Shown here in pieces: positions 8,084-16,666 of a stretch of DNA of 64,000 nucleotides (positions are counted from its first letter, which is position 1; each line of letters starts with the position of its first letter). The stretch is taken from the NCBI GenBank assembly GCA_028284935.1, contig JANQQQ010000008.1, positions 124,001 to 188,000 of the forward strand, in the 5' to 3' direction. Source of the DNA: Croceivirga sp. (GTDB taxonomy: Bacteria; Bacteroidota; Bacteroidia; Flavobacteriales; Flavobacteriaceae). A program made the translations under genes and the position numbers. Below the pieces are notes generated by a model that searched no databases, was not told the origin of the DNA, and saw nothing but the letters and a program-made list of their open reading frames with translations.

Positions 8084-10436
8084 GAACGAAGTCGCACTGC
8101 TCAAGCGTGCCCTTAATAGGGAGAAAACGGCGCGTAGGGCTGCAGAACGGTTATTGGAGGATAAGTCGAAAGAACTTTATGATGCTTCTTTGCACCTAAG
8201 GGAGGCCAACGGAAGGTTAGAAGCGCTATTGAATGAAAGTGATTCCAATATTTCAGGTGCTTTTGTCAACATTATCGATCCCTATGTGGTGATGGACCTA
8301 TCTACTAAGGTCCTGAATATGAACAGCAGTGCCAAGGAATTTTTGGGATTTGACCATACCAAAGAAGAGTTCTACTTGTCCGGCCTAGTTCACAAAGACT
8401 ATATTGAGTATACGGCAGCATCCTTTCAATCCTTGTTGCAGGTGGGTATGCTCAAGGACTACAATGTCAAGATTGTTACCAAAAAATTTGGTGAAAAATA
8501 TGTGAACATTAACGCCAGTTTAATTTATGATAAAAAGGGTACCCCAGTAGCTGCACAAGGAATCATAAGGGACATTACCAAGGAAATGCAGATTAAGGAA
8601 CTCCTGGAAAATCAAAAGCGGCAACAGGACATTATAGTAGAGAATTCTTCCCTAGGAATTTTGCTGGTTGTAGACGATAAAATTGTTAAGGCAAACAAAA
8701 CCTTTATTGAACTTATCGGGTACTCCGATGCCGAATTGAAGAAAATGTCCATTAATGATATTTCTACCATTGAGGACATTAGTCTCTATGAGGATCTTTT
8801 GGAAAACAATAAAAAAGGGGAAACGGATAAGTTTGCCATAGTCCGTAAGTTTCATAAAAAGAACGGTCACTCTATTTGGGGCAAGACCTCGGTAAGCACG
8901 GTCAGGAACCAAAAAGGTGAAATTGATTACAAGGTGGCGATGATTGAGGACATCACCAATGATAAAATTTCTGAAGAAAAGATTAAGGCCTCAGAGCAAC
9001 GCCTATCCACCTTAATTACAAACTTGCAGACGGGTGTCCTTTTGGAGGATGAAAACCGAAAAATGGTGCTGGCCAATCAGAAATTCTGTGAGCTGTTCGA
9101 TATTCCATTGGAACCACATAAGCTAACAGGGGTTAATTGTAAAAAGTCTCTAGATAAGTACAAGTATCTCTTTGTGGACCCTGAATACATGGTGAAGCGC
9201 GTAGATTCCATATTGGAACGCAAGGAATTGGTCCTTTCAGATGAATTGGAACTGGTCGATGGAAGGACCTTTGAACGGGACTACATTCCACTTTTCATTG
9301 ATGATATGTACAAAGGTCATCTATGGACCTATAATGATATCACCTTCAGAAAGAACTACAGAAAGAATCTGGAAATTCAAAAGGAAAAGTACAGCAGTGT
9401 TATAGCCAATATGAATCTTGGCCTTGTGGAAATCGATACCGAAAGCCAAATCAAGATGGTGAATAATCGATATACCGAGATGATTGGTCTTTCACAAAAG
9501 CGCTTGGTGGGCAAGAATGTTTTGGAGGTCATGGGCCTGGATGAGGAGAACTTGGCCATCATCCAAAAACAATTTGAAAAGCGGAGGAAGAATAAGTCCG
9601 ATTCTTATGAGGTACAAGTGAATGATGCCAATGGTAAGAGAAAACACTGGTTGATAAGTGCCGCCCCTACCTATGATGAAACTGGGAAGATAGTGGGATC
9701 TATCGGGGTACATTTGGACATTACCAAACAAAAGGAATTGGAACTCCAAAAGCAGAATCTGGTCAACGAACTGGAAAAGAGCAACCAGGGACTTCAGGAA
9801 TACGCCCATATCGTTTCACATGACCTAAAATCACCCCTACGCAGTGTAACTGCATTAGCCACTTGGTTACATGATGATTATAAGGATATTCTCGATGAAA
9901 ATGGGAAGTACAACCTACAAATGATGATGGAGAAGGTGGAGGGAATGGACAAATTGATTGACGGGATATTAAAATATTCAACGGTCAATAGTGATACCCT
10001 GGACCATACGGAGGTTGACGTTAATGAGGTGGTCAAGGAAATATCGGAGATCATTTACATCCCCGACCATGTAAGCATAAACGTGACCAATACCTTGCCC
10101 GTGATTCAGGCGGACAAGGTAAAAATCCACCAGTTGTTCCAAAACTTTTTGAGCAACGCCGTAGTCAATATTGACAAAAAAGTAGGGCTTGTGGAGGTGG
10201 CCACTCAAGAGAACAAAACCCATTGGCAGTTCAGTATAAAGGATAATGGGGTAGGGATTCCCAAGGAATACCATGAAAAAATATTTAAGATTTTTCAGTC
10301 CATTGGCAATAACGAGAGGTCAACTGGGATAGGATTGAGCATTGTTAAGAAAATTATAGATAGATATAAAGGAAAGGTATGGCTGGAAAGTGAAATAGGC
10401 GTGGGAACCACCTTTTATTTCACCATTAAAAAGTAA
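8037..10436 (+). CDS. multi-PAS sensor histidine kinase, probable H-NOX partner
   Basis: 799 aa, cytoplasmic (no membrane segment or signal peptide). An N-terminal coiled coil (about 17-68) is followed by four PAS domains (about 75-185, 195-312, 320-435 and 448-570). Then come a HisKA domain with phospho-acceptor His595 (VSHDLKSP) and an HATPase domain with DNGVGIP and GIGLSIVKK boxes. Coiled coil plus PAS with an H-NOX gene directly upstream is the usual layout of H-NOX-associated kinases. The start is taken as ATG 8037, inside the H-NOX gene; later TTG codons at 8061 and 8067 are alternatives. No receiver is fused, so phosphate must pass to the HPt or receivers encoded nearby. Confidence 0.9.
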   Translation: MSREQKSSLPLSKKDKNEVALLKRALNREKTARRAAERLLEDKSKELYDASLHLREANGRLEALLNESDSNISGAFVNIIDPYVVMDLSTKVLNMNSSAKEFLGFDHTKEEFYLSGLVHKDYIEYTAASFQSLLQVGMLKDYNVKIVTKKFGEKYVNINASLIYDKKGTPVAAQGIIRDITKEMQIKELLENQKRQQDIIVENSSLGILLVVDDKIVKANKTFIELIGYSDAELKKMSINDISTIEDISLYEDLLENNKKGETDKFAIVRKFHKKNGHSIWGKTSVSTVRNQKGEIDYKVAMIEDITNDKISEEKIKASEQRLSTLITNLQTGVLLEDENRKMVLANQKFCELFDIPLEPHKLTGVNCKKSLDKYKYLFVDPEYMVKRVDSILERKELVLSDELELVDGRTFERDYIPLFIDDMYKGHLWTYNDITFRKNYRKNLEIQKEKYSSVIANMNLGLVEIDTESQIKMVNNRYTEMIGLSQKRLVGKNVLEVMGLDEENLAIIQKQFEKRRKNKSDSYEVQVNDANGKRKHWLISAAPTYDETGKIVGSIGVHLDITKQKELELQKQNLVNELEKSNQGLQEYAHIVSHDLKSPLRSVTALATWLHDDYKDILDENGKYNLQMMMEKVEGMDKLIDGILKYSTVNSDTLDHTEVDVNEVVKEISEIIYIPDHVSINVTNTLPVIQADKVKIHQLFQNFLSNAVVNIDKKVGLVEVATQENKTHWQFSIKDNGVGIPKEYHEKIFKIFQSIGNNERSTGIGLSIVKKIIDRYKGKVWLESEIGVGTTFYFTIKK

Positions 10437-10455
10437 AACAGAAAATTAGGAAGTT

Positions 10456-11583
10456 ATGAAAATCAATCAAGCAAGAAGGGAAAAGAACGGCAGTTGGGAG
10501 TTTACCCAAAAAAGTAAGCTGATCAACCCATTGGTATTTGTATTTGGGGATCGCTTTATCCTGGAGTCGGATGGAATCTATGAAGAAATTAGGGAACTCT
10601 TCCCTGACGGGGAACTGGTATTTGGATCAACTTCCGGGGAAATAATGGATACCCATGTTTATGATGGAACCATTACGCTTACGGCAATACAGTTTGAAAA
10701 GACCCAATTTAAAATTGTTCATGAAAATGTCTCAGACTTTGTTGACATTCAGAAAATGGGTCGCGCCATAGCGGATCAATTTGATAAGACGGACCTTCGC
10801 CATTTGTTTATTGTCTCGGATGGAAGCTTTGTGAACGGCAGTGGATTGATAGAGGGTCTTGAATCGGATAAAGCATTCAATGCTACCATAACGGGTGGCC
10901 TATGCGGGGATGGGGCCCGTTTTGAAAAAACCCTTACCTCGTATAATGAAACCCCCAAGCAAGGAGAGGTGGTTGCCATTGGATTCTACGGTGATAGTTT
11001 AGAGGTATCCTACGCCAACTATGGTGGGTGGACTCCCTTTGGTCCTGAAAGGACCATTACCAAGTCCGTTGGAAATATTTTATATGAGATTGATGGGCAA
11101 CCGGCACTTGACCTTTACAAAACATATCTTGGGGAAAAAGCCAAGGACCTACCCCAGGCGGCCTTGCTCTATCCCCTTACCGTTCAGCAGTCAGAAAATG
11201 AAGAACCCTTGGTGCGTACCATATTGAATATCGATGAGGAGGCCAATTCCATGATTCTGGCGGGTGACGTTCCGGTGAACTCCAAGGTGCAGTTGATGAT
11301 GTGTACCATGGACGACATTGCAGAGGGTGCTTCCAATGCAGCCGAATATGCCATGCGAGACCGAAAAAAGCGTCCAGAACTGGCCATTTTGGTGAGCTGC
11401 GTGGGCAGAAAACTGGTACTTGCCGGACGAACCGAGGAAGAGATTGAAGAAGTTATGGATATCGTTGGGGACCAAGCCAAAATAACCGGGTTCTATTCTT
11501 ATGGTGAAATGGCACCCTTTGCAGGTAAAAACGAATGTCTCCTGCACAACCAAACCATGACCTTAACCTTAATGAGCGAATAA
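10456..11583 (+). CDS. FIST-domain sensory protein
   Basis: 375 aa. An N-terminal FIST domain (about 25-215; FGSTSGEI, TGGLCGDGARF, GWTPFGPERTITKS) is followed by the FIST_C domain (about 220-365; ALDLYKTYLG, AEYAMRDRKKRPELAILVSCVGRK, GFYSYGEMAP). FIST proteins are thought to bind small ligands such as amino acids, and occur beside kinases and other signal proteins. No membrane segment is present. It lies 19 bases after the PAS kinase and abuts the second kinase (0 bases), so it is probably the sensory input of that kinase, which has no sensor domain of its own. Confidence 0.9.
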   Translation: MKINQARREKNGSWEFTQKSKLINPLVFVFGDRFILESDGIYEEIRELFPDGELVFGSTSGEIMDTHVYDGTITLTAIQFEKTQFKIVHENVSDFVDIQKMGRAIADQFDKTDLRHLFIVSDGSFVNGSGLIEGLESDKAFNATITGGLCGDGARFEKTLTSYNETPKQGEVVAIGFYGDSLEVSYANYGGWTPFGPERTITKSVGNILYEIDGQPALDLYKTYLGEKAKDLPQAALLYPLTVQQSENEEPLVRTILNIDEEANSMILAGDVPVNSKVQLMMCTMDDIAEGASNAAEYAMRDRKKRPELAILVSCVGRKLVLAGRTEEEIEEVMDIVGDQAKITGFYSYGEMAPFAGKNECLLHNQTMTLTLMSE

Positions 11584-12633
11584 ATGCACTCTTTGCTGAA
11601 ACGTCAAATAAAGAAATTTTTGCCGGAGGGTCTAAAGGACTGCCCCAACATGGAACAGTTCTATGAATCCGTGGATAAATCATACAGTGATTATGACGAC
11701 AAGTTGGCGATGATTCAGCGTGCAACATCCTTGAGTTCAAAGGAATTGTATAAGGCGAACAAGAGGTTGAACAAGGAAACGGAGAGCCAACGTAAGGTAT
11801 TGGAGGCCCTAAGTAAGGCGGTAGCTTTTATGGAAAGTAAGACGGTTCCCGTTAATGGGGAAGGCGGCTTTGATCCACAAAAATTGCTAGAGAATATTGA
11901 ACGGCAGACCAATAAAATTGTTGAGATAACCGCTGAAAAGGACAATCTGCTGAAAAGTTTGGAACAGCAGAACGAATCCTTGAATAACTATGCCCATATG
12001 GTGTCCCATGATTTAAAATCACCCATTAGGAACATTCATTCCTTAGTGTCTTGGGTATTGGAGGATAGTGGAGAGGTTCTGGTAAATGGTTCAAAGGATA
12101 GCTTTGAGCTCATTTTTCAGAATTTGTCCAAAATGGATAGTTTGATCGACGGCATCCTAAAACATGCCACCATAGATTCCTTGGAAGAAAAGATAAAAGA
12201 GGTAGATTTTAATGCCTTAATCAAAGAGATTGAGCGTACTATTTTTGTTCCGGATCACGTCCGAATAAAGATCAAAGGAAAACTACCTATACTCCGTACC
12301 GGTAAATACCGCATAGAGCAATTGTTCAAAAATTTGTTGACCAATGCCGTAAGCGCCACTGAAAAGAACAAGAATGGACTTGTAACCATAGAGGCTAGGG
12401 AACAGGATGACAAATGGCTATTCTGTATTGCAGATAATGGGAAGGGAATTCCAAAGCATTTGCAAACGGGCATCTTTGATATGTTCAAGAAATTGGAAAA
12501 TGATGCAAATGCCACAGGAATAGGACTGGCCTTGGTCAAAAAGATTATTAACTATTACAAAGGTGACATATGGCTTTCATCTGAAGAGGGCATGGGAACC
12601 ACCTTTTATTTCACCATTAAAACAAACATATAA
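11584..12633 (+). CDS. cytoplasmic sensor histidine kinase without own sensor domain
   Basis: 349 aa. The first about 130 residues are helical and probably coiled coil, with no PAS, GAF or membrane segment. The HisKA domain carries His142 (VSHDLKSP) and the HATPase domain has DNGKGIP and GIGLALVKK. The H-box context (YAHMVSHDLKSPIR) is nearly the same as that of the upstream PAS kinase (YAHIVSHDLKSPLR), and the last residues (TTFYFTIK) are identical, so the two kinases are close paralogues likely to share a phosphate acceptor. The start directly follows the FIST stop, suggesting a FIST-kinase complex. Confidence 0.9.
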   Translation: MHSLLKRQIKKFLPEGLKDCPNMEQFYESVDKSYSDYDDKLAMIQRATSLSSKELYKANKRLNKETESQRKVLEALSKAVAFMESKTVPVNGEGGFDPQKLLENIERQTNKIVEITAEKDNLLKSLEQQNESLNNYAHMVSHDLKSPIRNIHSLVSWVLEDSGEVLVNGSKDSFELIFQNLSKMDSLIDGILKHATIDSLEEKIKEVDFNALIKEIERTIFVPDHVRIKIKGKLPILRTGKYRIEQLFKNLLTNAVSATEKNKNGLVTIEAREQDDKWLFCIADNGKGIPKHLQTGIFDMFKKLENDANATGIGLALVKKIINYYKGDIWLSSEEGMGTTFYFTIKTNI

Positions 12634-12956
12634 TGGCAGAAGTACCAAACCTAGATTATATAAAGGAAATTGCTGGAGGAAACGAAGAGTTTGAAAAAAA
12701 GTTCCTTTCCATTATCCAGGTAGAATTCCCAAAAGAAAAAGAGGATTATGTCCAATTGCTCAGTACAGGTCAATTGGAGGAATCGGCTAAAGTAGTTCAC
12801 AAGATAAAGCACAAGCTTGGTATTTTGGGCTTGAGCAATGGGTACAAAATGGCTGTTAAATATGAAGAGGACCTTAAGATTGGGAATACGGCACTCAAGG
12901 ATGATTTTGAAGGCGTGTTGAATGCGGTGGAAGAATTTATTTTAAAAATGGCATAA
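12633..12956 (+). CDS. HPt (histidine phosphotransfer) protein
   Basis: 107 aa, a single HPt domain. The phosphate-carrying residue is His56 in VVHKIKHKLGILGL, matching the HxxK core of HPt proteins; His60 stands where Gly is usual. It links kinases and receivers in a multi-step relay. Its ATG overlaps the stop of the kinase by one base, and the LytTR regulator starts 2 bases after it, so the relay order kinase to HPt to regulator is reflected in gene order. Confidence 0.85.
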   Translation: MAEVPNLDYIKEIAGGNEEFEKKFLSIIQVEFPKEKEDYVQLLSTGQLEESAKVVHKIKHKLGILGLSNGYKMAVKYEEDLKIGNTALKDDFEGVLNAVEEFILKMA

Positions 12957-12957
12957 G

Positions 12958-13674
12958 GTGAAATGTATTATTGTAGATGATGAGGCAACGGCACGGGCAA
13001 TAATTGCGGAAATCTGCAGCAATTTTCCGGAATTGGAAGTTGTAGCACAGTTTCCCAATGCACTGGAAGCCCTTAAATACCTTAATCAGAACAATGTGGA
13101 TGTTATTTTCTTGGACATTCATATGCCCTTGTTAACAGGAATAGATTTTATTCAAACAGTGAAGAACCCTCCAAAAGTGGTCTTAACAACCTCGGACAGG
13201 AAGTTTGCCATTGAAGCATTTGAATATGATTTCATAGTGGATTATTTAGTGAAACCGGTGACCCATAAAAGATTTCAAAAAACCATTGGTAAACTAAAAA
13301 ATGCATTCGCGCCAGCCCTAACAGATTTAGGAGATGGACCATCTCCATTGGAATCCCAGAAGGAAGAGGATTTGTACATCAATATTGATCGACGGCTTAT
13401 TAAACTTAAACTTGGAGAAATCCAGCTTATTGAGGCTAAAGGGGATTATATAGAGATAAAAACTATGGATGCTAAGTTCAGGGTACATTCCACATTGAAG
13501 AAAATCAAGGAGAAATTACCGGAATCGCTGTTTATGCAAATTCATCGTTCATTTATAATCAACTTCACAAAAATTATTGATATACAAGATAATAGTGTTT
13601 TAATTGATCGGAGCGTCATACCCATAAGTAGGTCGCAACGCCCCAATTTAATGCAACGTTTAAACCTTCTGTAA
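12958..13674 (+). CDS. LytTR-type response regulator
   Basis: 238 aa, starting with GTG at 12958. Receiver domain (1-120): acidic DDE at 7-9, phospho-acceptor D53 (FLDIHMP), switch Lys in LVKPVTHKRF. Then comes a LytTR DNA-binding domain (about 138-236) with the hallmark LIEAKGDYIEI, VHSTLKKIKEKLP, QIHRSFIINFTKI and IPISRSQR. LytTR domains bind pairs of direct repeats about 21-22 bases apart. This is the only classical DNA-binding output of the H-NOX operon and the best candidate to bind the repeated upstream boxes of this region (see findings). Confidence 0.93.
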   Translation: MKCIIVDDEATARAIIAEICSNFPELEVVAQFPNALEALKYLNQNNVDVIFLDIHMPLLTGIDFIQTVKNPPKVVLTTSDRKFAIEAFEYDFIVDYLVKPVTHKRFQKTIGKLKNAFAPALTDLGDGPSPLESQKEEDLYINIDRRLIKLKLGEIQLIEAKGDYIEIKTMDAKFRVHSTLKKIKEKLPESLFMQIHRSFIINFTKIIDIQDNSVLIDRSVIPISRSQRPNLMQRLNLL

Positions 13675-13704
13675 GGAGTGACTTAAAAATAAACAATACC
13701 TAAT

Positions 13705-14007
13705 ATGGCTTTGGAAATAAAGGAGAACGGCGGTTTTTTTGAAATAATAGGAAGGGTTACTGCGCAAAATGTGACGGCCTTAAGAGTGTATTTTAATGCT
13801 GTTTTGGAACGAAATGATACGATGGTCATTAGTGTTGAGAAAGTGAAGGAAATGGATCCCAGTGTTGCGCTTTTTTTTGAATCCCTCTACCGGGATGCGG
13901 CCAAGCAAAATAAGGTGTTGACCATAATTGGAAGGCAGAATGATGAGGTATCCAGGATAATGCAGGCCACTAAAACAGCGTACATTTTGGGCACCGATAG
14001 AGTTTAA
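13705..14007 (+). CDS. STAS-domain (anti-sigma factor antagonist-like) protein
   Basis: 100 aa, a single STAS domain: FFEIIGRVTAQNV, a VISVEKVKEMDPSVALFF core and a C-terminal VLTIIGRQNDEVSRIM. The core Asp51-Pro-Ser53 lines up with the DSS of anti-anti-sigma factors, where the second Ser is phosphorylated, so Ser53 could be a switch residue. No SpoIIE phosphatase or RsbW kinase is encoded nearby, so its partner is not visible. It follows the LytTR gene by 30 bases in the same operon. Confidence 0.7.
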   Translation: MALEIKENGGFFEIIGRVTAQNVTALRVYFNAVLERNDTMVISVEKVKEMDPSVALFFESLYRDAAKQNKVLTIIGRQNDEVSRIMQATKTAYILGTDRV

Positions 14008-14018
14008 ATGTTGGCGTT

Positions 14019-14867
14019 ATGTATCTTAACCACTACAGCAAGTACTACAAAAAAACACCTGAAGAACTTTCTTCGGAGGAATTAAAGCGACTCTTGACCT
14101 ACTTTGAATTACTGGGCCATGTCAAAAATCCAGTGGCCAGTTTGGTAATACCGGTCTTTCGCGCAAAGGATAGTCTTTTGGCACATATATGCTCGTTATC
14201 CAATTTAAAGACCATCATACCTTATGAAGTGATTTTTGTAGACAATAATGCTGAAGAGGAAACCTTGAAGATGCTAAAGACCCTTGGGGCCAGAGTCGTT
14301 AAAGAGGAAAGACAGGGGATTACACATGCACGTCAAAAAGGACTGGAAGTTGCCAAGGGAGACATTATCTGTTCAATGGACCCCGATTCCATTTATGATA
14401 CGTATTATATGGATAAAATGATACTTCCCTTTTTCAATGATCCCAATTTGGTCATGTGCTACTCCGTATCGAAAAGCTATGAAAACGACTTCCAATTGAG
14501 CGGAAGGATGCGAATTAGAAATTGGTTAAAAGTTAAATATTTCAGTTGGCGATTGTCCCAAAGTTTTGAGAATAGAATAAAATATGTCAGGGCAGTGGCC
14601 ATGTCCATCCGAAGAGAGAAAATGTTGCCTTTTGGTTACAGTACCGATTTAAAGGTTGTTTCAGGTTGTGATGATGGAATGCTTGCGATGCAGTTGAACA
14701 ATAGTGGTTCATTCAAATATGTCGCTGTTGAGGTTTATACTGCACTTCCACCCCCAAGGGAACCAGGCAAACCCTTTCCGTTTTGCAATGAGCGATTTTT
14801 GCTGAAAAATGCGGAAAGTATGAAACATACCATGCAAGAATTGGAGATAGAAAAAGCCCCTAATTGA
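14019..14867 (+). CDS. family 2 glycosyltransferase
   Basis: 282 aa. GT-A fold: SLVIPVFRAKDSL at the start of the nucleotide-binding region, FVDNNAEEET, and the metal-binding acidic motif MDPDS at about residue 122. There are no strong membrane segments. The sugar donor cannot be read off. It is the last gene of the H-NOX operon, 11 bases after the STAS gene and just before the terminator. It is the only enzyme of that operon and a physical link between the signalling genes and the polysaccharide locus that follows. Confidence 0.8.
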   Translation: MYLNHYSKYYKKTPEELSSEELKRLLTYFELLGHVKNPVASLVIPVFRAKDSLLAHICSLSNLKTIIPYEVIFVDNNAEEETLKMLKTLGARVVKEERQGITHARQKGLEVAKGDIICSMDPDSIYDTYYMDKMILPFFNDPNLVMCYSVSKSYENDFQLSGRMRIRNWLKVKYFSWRLSQSFENRIKYVRAVAMSIRREKMLPFGYSTDLKVVSGCDDGMLAMQLNNSGSFKYVAVEVYTALPPPREPGKPFPFCNERFLLKNAESMKHTMQELEIEKAPN

Positions 14868-14878
14868 GGGGCTTTTTT
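14851..14878 (+). terminator. intrinsic terminator of the H-NOX operon
   Basis: AAAAGCCCCT pairs with AGGGGCTTTT around a 5-base loop (14862-14866) and is followed by a run of T. The hairpin includes the stop codon of the glycosyltransferase gene (14865-14867). It closes the 7541-14867 operon. Confidence 0.85.
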
Positions 14879-14975
14879 ACAAAATCAATCATTTGTTTTT
14901 TTAAGTGGTTTTGACCTGATACTTCGGGAAATAGGCTCTTTTAATGTAGGTAACAAACAGATAAAACACCCTTAC

Positions 14976-15037
14976 AACACATTGCCTTGGTTTTACAACA
15001 ATCAATTCTAAAAAAGTAATATAAATCCTACATTTCG
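14976..15037 (+). promoter_or_regulatory. conserved upstream boxes and -7 box of the first polysaccharide unit (site B)
   Basis: TTACAACA occurs twice, with ACAAC cores at 14976 and 14997, exactly 21 bases apart. TACATTT follows at 15031, 34 bases after the second core. The receiver gene starts at 15067. The 8-base words TCCTACAT and CCTACATTT are shared with site A. This is the first promoter of the polysaccharide locus. Confidence 0.6.
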
Positions 15038-15066
15038 TTATTATTTATACTACAAATCTTACAAAT

Positions 15067-15432
15067 ATGAAAATTCTAGTAGTTGATGATAAGCAATCAT
15101 TAAGCGAATTAGTAGCCCAGTTTTTGGGTCAGGCCTACAATGTTACGACTTTAGAAAATGGTTTGGCGGCGATTTCTTGGTTACAGGAAGGAAACATGCC
15201 CGATTTGATAATTACGGACTTGGAAATGCCCGAAATGGACGGTTATGAACTGATCAAACGTGTTAAGCAAACGGGTCTGTTTTCAGATATTCCCATCATT
15301 GTGCTGAGTTGCCGGGACAATAGTAGCGATCGTATAGAATGCCTAAGACTGGGAGCGGATGATTATATGGTCAAGCCCTTTAACCCAGAAGAACTGCTCA
15401 TTAGGGTGGACAAGCTTTTAATTCGCCAATAG
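15067..15432 (+). CDS. single-domain response regulator (receiver) leading the polysaccharide operon
   Basis: 121 aa, receiver only. Acidic DDK at 7-9, phospho-acceptor D51 (IITDLEMPEMDGYE) and K103 (MVKPFNPEEL) are all present, so it should be phosphorylatable. It is the first gene of the 15-25 kb polysaccharide unit and is followed after 2 bases by a priming transferase that itself carries a degenerate receiver. A role in controlling the assembly machinery by protein contact is more likely than transcriptional control, because no output domain exists. Its kinase is not identified; the H-NOX operon kinases and the kinase at 33258 are candidates. Confidence 0.88.
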   Translation: MKILVVDDKQSLSELVAQFLGQAYNVTTLENGLAAISWLQEGNMPDLIITDLEMPEMDGYELIKRVKQTGLFSDIPIIVLSCRDNSSDRIECLRLGADDYMVKPFNPEELLIRVDKLLIRQ

Positions 15433-15434
15433 AC

Positions 15435-16664
15435 ATGGAGGTACTTGCCAAGAAAGGAACTTCGGTACTCTATATCGGGGCCAATAAGCGGTTTGCTGAT
15501 GAATTTCATCGTTTTTCTGAAAGTGTAATGGTGAATACGGTGGATTCTACCCAAAACGCCATGCGTTGGTTGCACAATCATAGTGAATATCGTGAAGGTA
15601 AATGGATAAATACGCGCAGTGCGGTTGATGCGATATTATGTGAACGCAGTCTTTCGGACAAGCAGCTTAAGGAGTTTCGTAACTACTTGGTTCAAATCTT
15701 TGACCCCTCCAAGAAAATACCCTTGGTCCTTCTTTGTGAAAAGGTATCAAAAAAGGAAAAAATAATAGCCTTGGAAAATGGATTTGATGACATTTTTGTC
15801 CATCCCATCAGTTTTGATCAGGTATTGGAGCGGATTGGATTCTTAAAAGAGTTAAAGAACAACTTAAGGTCACAAGAAATTTCAAGTGTCCAAAAACAAG
15901 TCAAGCAATATAAAATTGGATTTTGGAAAAGAAGCTTCGATATTATTTTGGCAGGATCCGTTCTTTTATTGGCGGCCCCCTTTCTTCTTTTGGTGATTTT
16001 GGCCATAAGGCTCGAGTCCAAGGGAAAAGTATATTACATCTCCAAAAGAGTGGGTACTGGATATAAAATCTTCAACTTTCTCAAGCTTCGATCCATGTAC
16101 CCGGATGCGGATAAAAGACTGAAAGAATTCGAACATCTAAATCAGTACGTGAATGAGGATGACACTCAGCAAGGTGAAGAATCCATTGCTGAAGTGGCAG
16201 AAGAAAATGGAGTTAAACTGATAAGTGATGATGCCGAGGTCGATGAAAAAATTCACAATGAAAAACGGAAAAAGAGTGCGGAAAGTGCTTTTGTGAAGTT
16301 TGATAACGACCCAAGGATTACTAAAGTTGGAAAGATTATTAGGAAGCTGAGCATTGATGAACTTCCACAATTGATCAATGTGTTAAGAGGGGATATGTCC
16401 ATAGTAGGCAATAGGCCATTGCCTTTATATGAGGCAGAAATGATAACTACGGATGAATCCACGGAACGGTTCAATGGTCCTGCTGGAATTACCGGTCTAT
16501 GGCAAGTTGAAGCCCGTGGGCGTACCTCCAAGATGTCTCCTGAAGAAAGAAAGCAATTGGATGTGAAGTATGTAGAATATGCCAATAGTAAGTATGCCTT
16601 CCTGTGGGATATGTGGATTATACTTAGAACGTTTAAAGCAGTTTTCCAAAAGGAAAATGTATAA
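15435..16664 (+). CDS. polyprenyl-phosphate sugar-1-phosphate transferase with N-terminal degenerate receiver
   Basis: 409 aa. Residues 1-140 resemble a receiver domain but have Glu70 in place of the phospho-Asp (ILCERSL) and His123 in place of the switch Lys (FVHPISF), so it is probably not phosphorylated. Residues about 163-409 are a bacterial sugar transferase: a membrane helix (168-190), KLRSM, the catalytic block SIDELPQLINVLRGDMSIVG, NRPLPLYEAE and GITGLWQVEARG. An acidic insertion of about 45 residues lies between KLRSM and DPRITKVG, as is usual in Bacteroidota members. The enzyme starts repeat-unit synthesis by loading the first sugar phosphate on undecaprenyl phosphate at the inner membrane. 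Confidence 0.9.
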   Translation: MEVLAKKGTSVLYIGANKRFADEFHRFSESVMVNTVDSTQNAMRWLHNHSEYREGKWINTRSAVDAILCERSLSDKQLKEFRNYLVQIFDPSKKIPLVLLCEKVSKKEKIIALENGFDDIFVHPISFDQVLERIGFLKELKNNLRSQEISSVQKQVKQYKIGFWKRSFDIILAGSVLLLAAPFLLLVILAIRLESKGKVYYISKRVGTGYKIFNFLKLRSMYPDADKRLKEFEHLNQYVNEDDTQQGEESIAEVAEENGVKLISDDAEVDEKIHNEKRKKSAESAFVKFDNDPRITKVGKIIRKLSIDELPQLINVLRGDMSIVGNRPLPLYEAEMITTDESTERFNGPAGITGLWQVEARGRTSKMSPEERKQLDVKYVEYANSKYAFLWDMWIILRTFKAVFQKENV

Positions 16665-16666
16665 GA

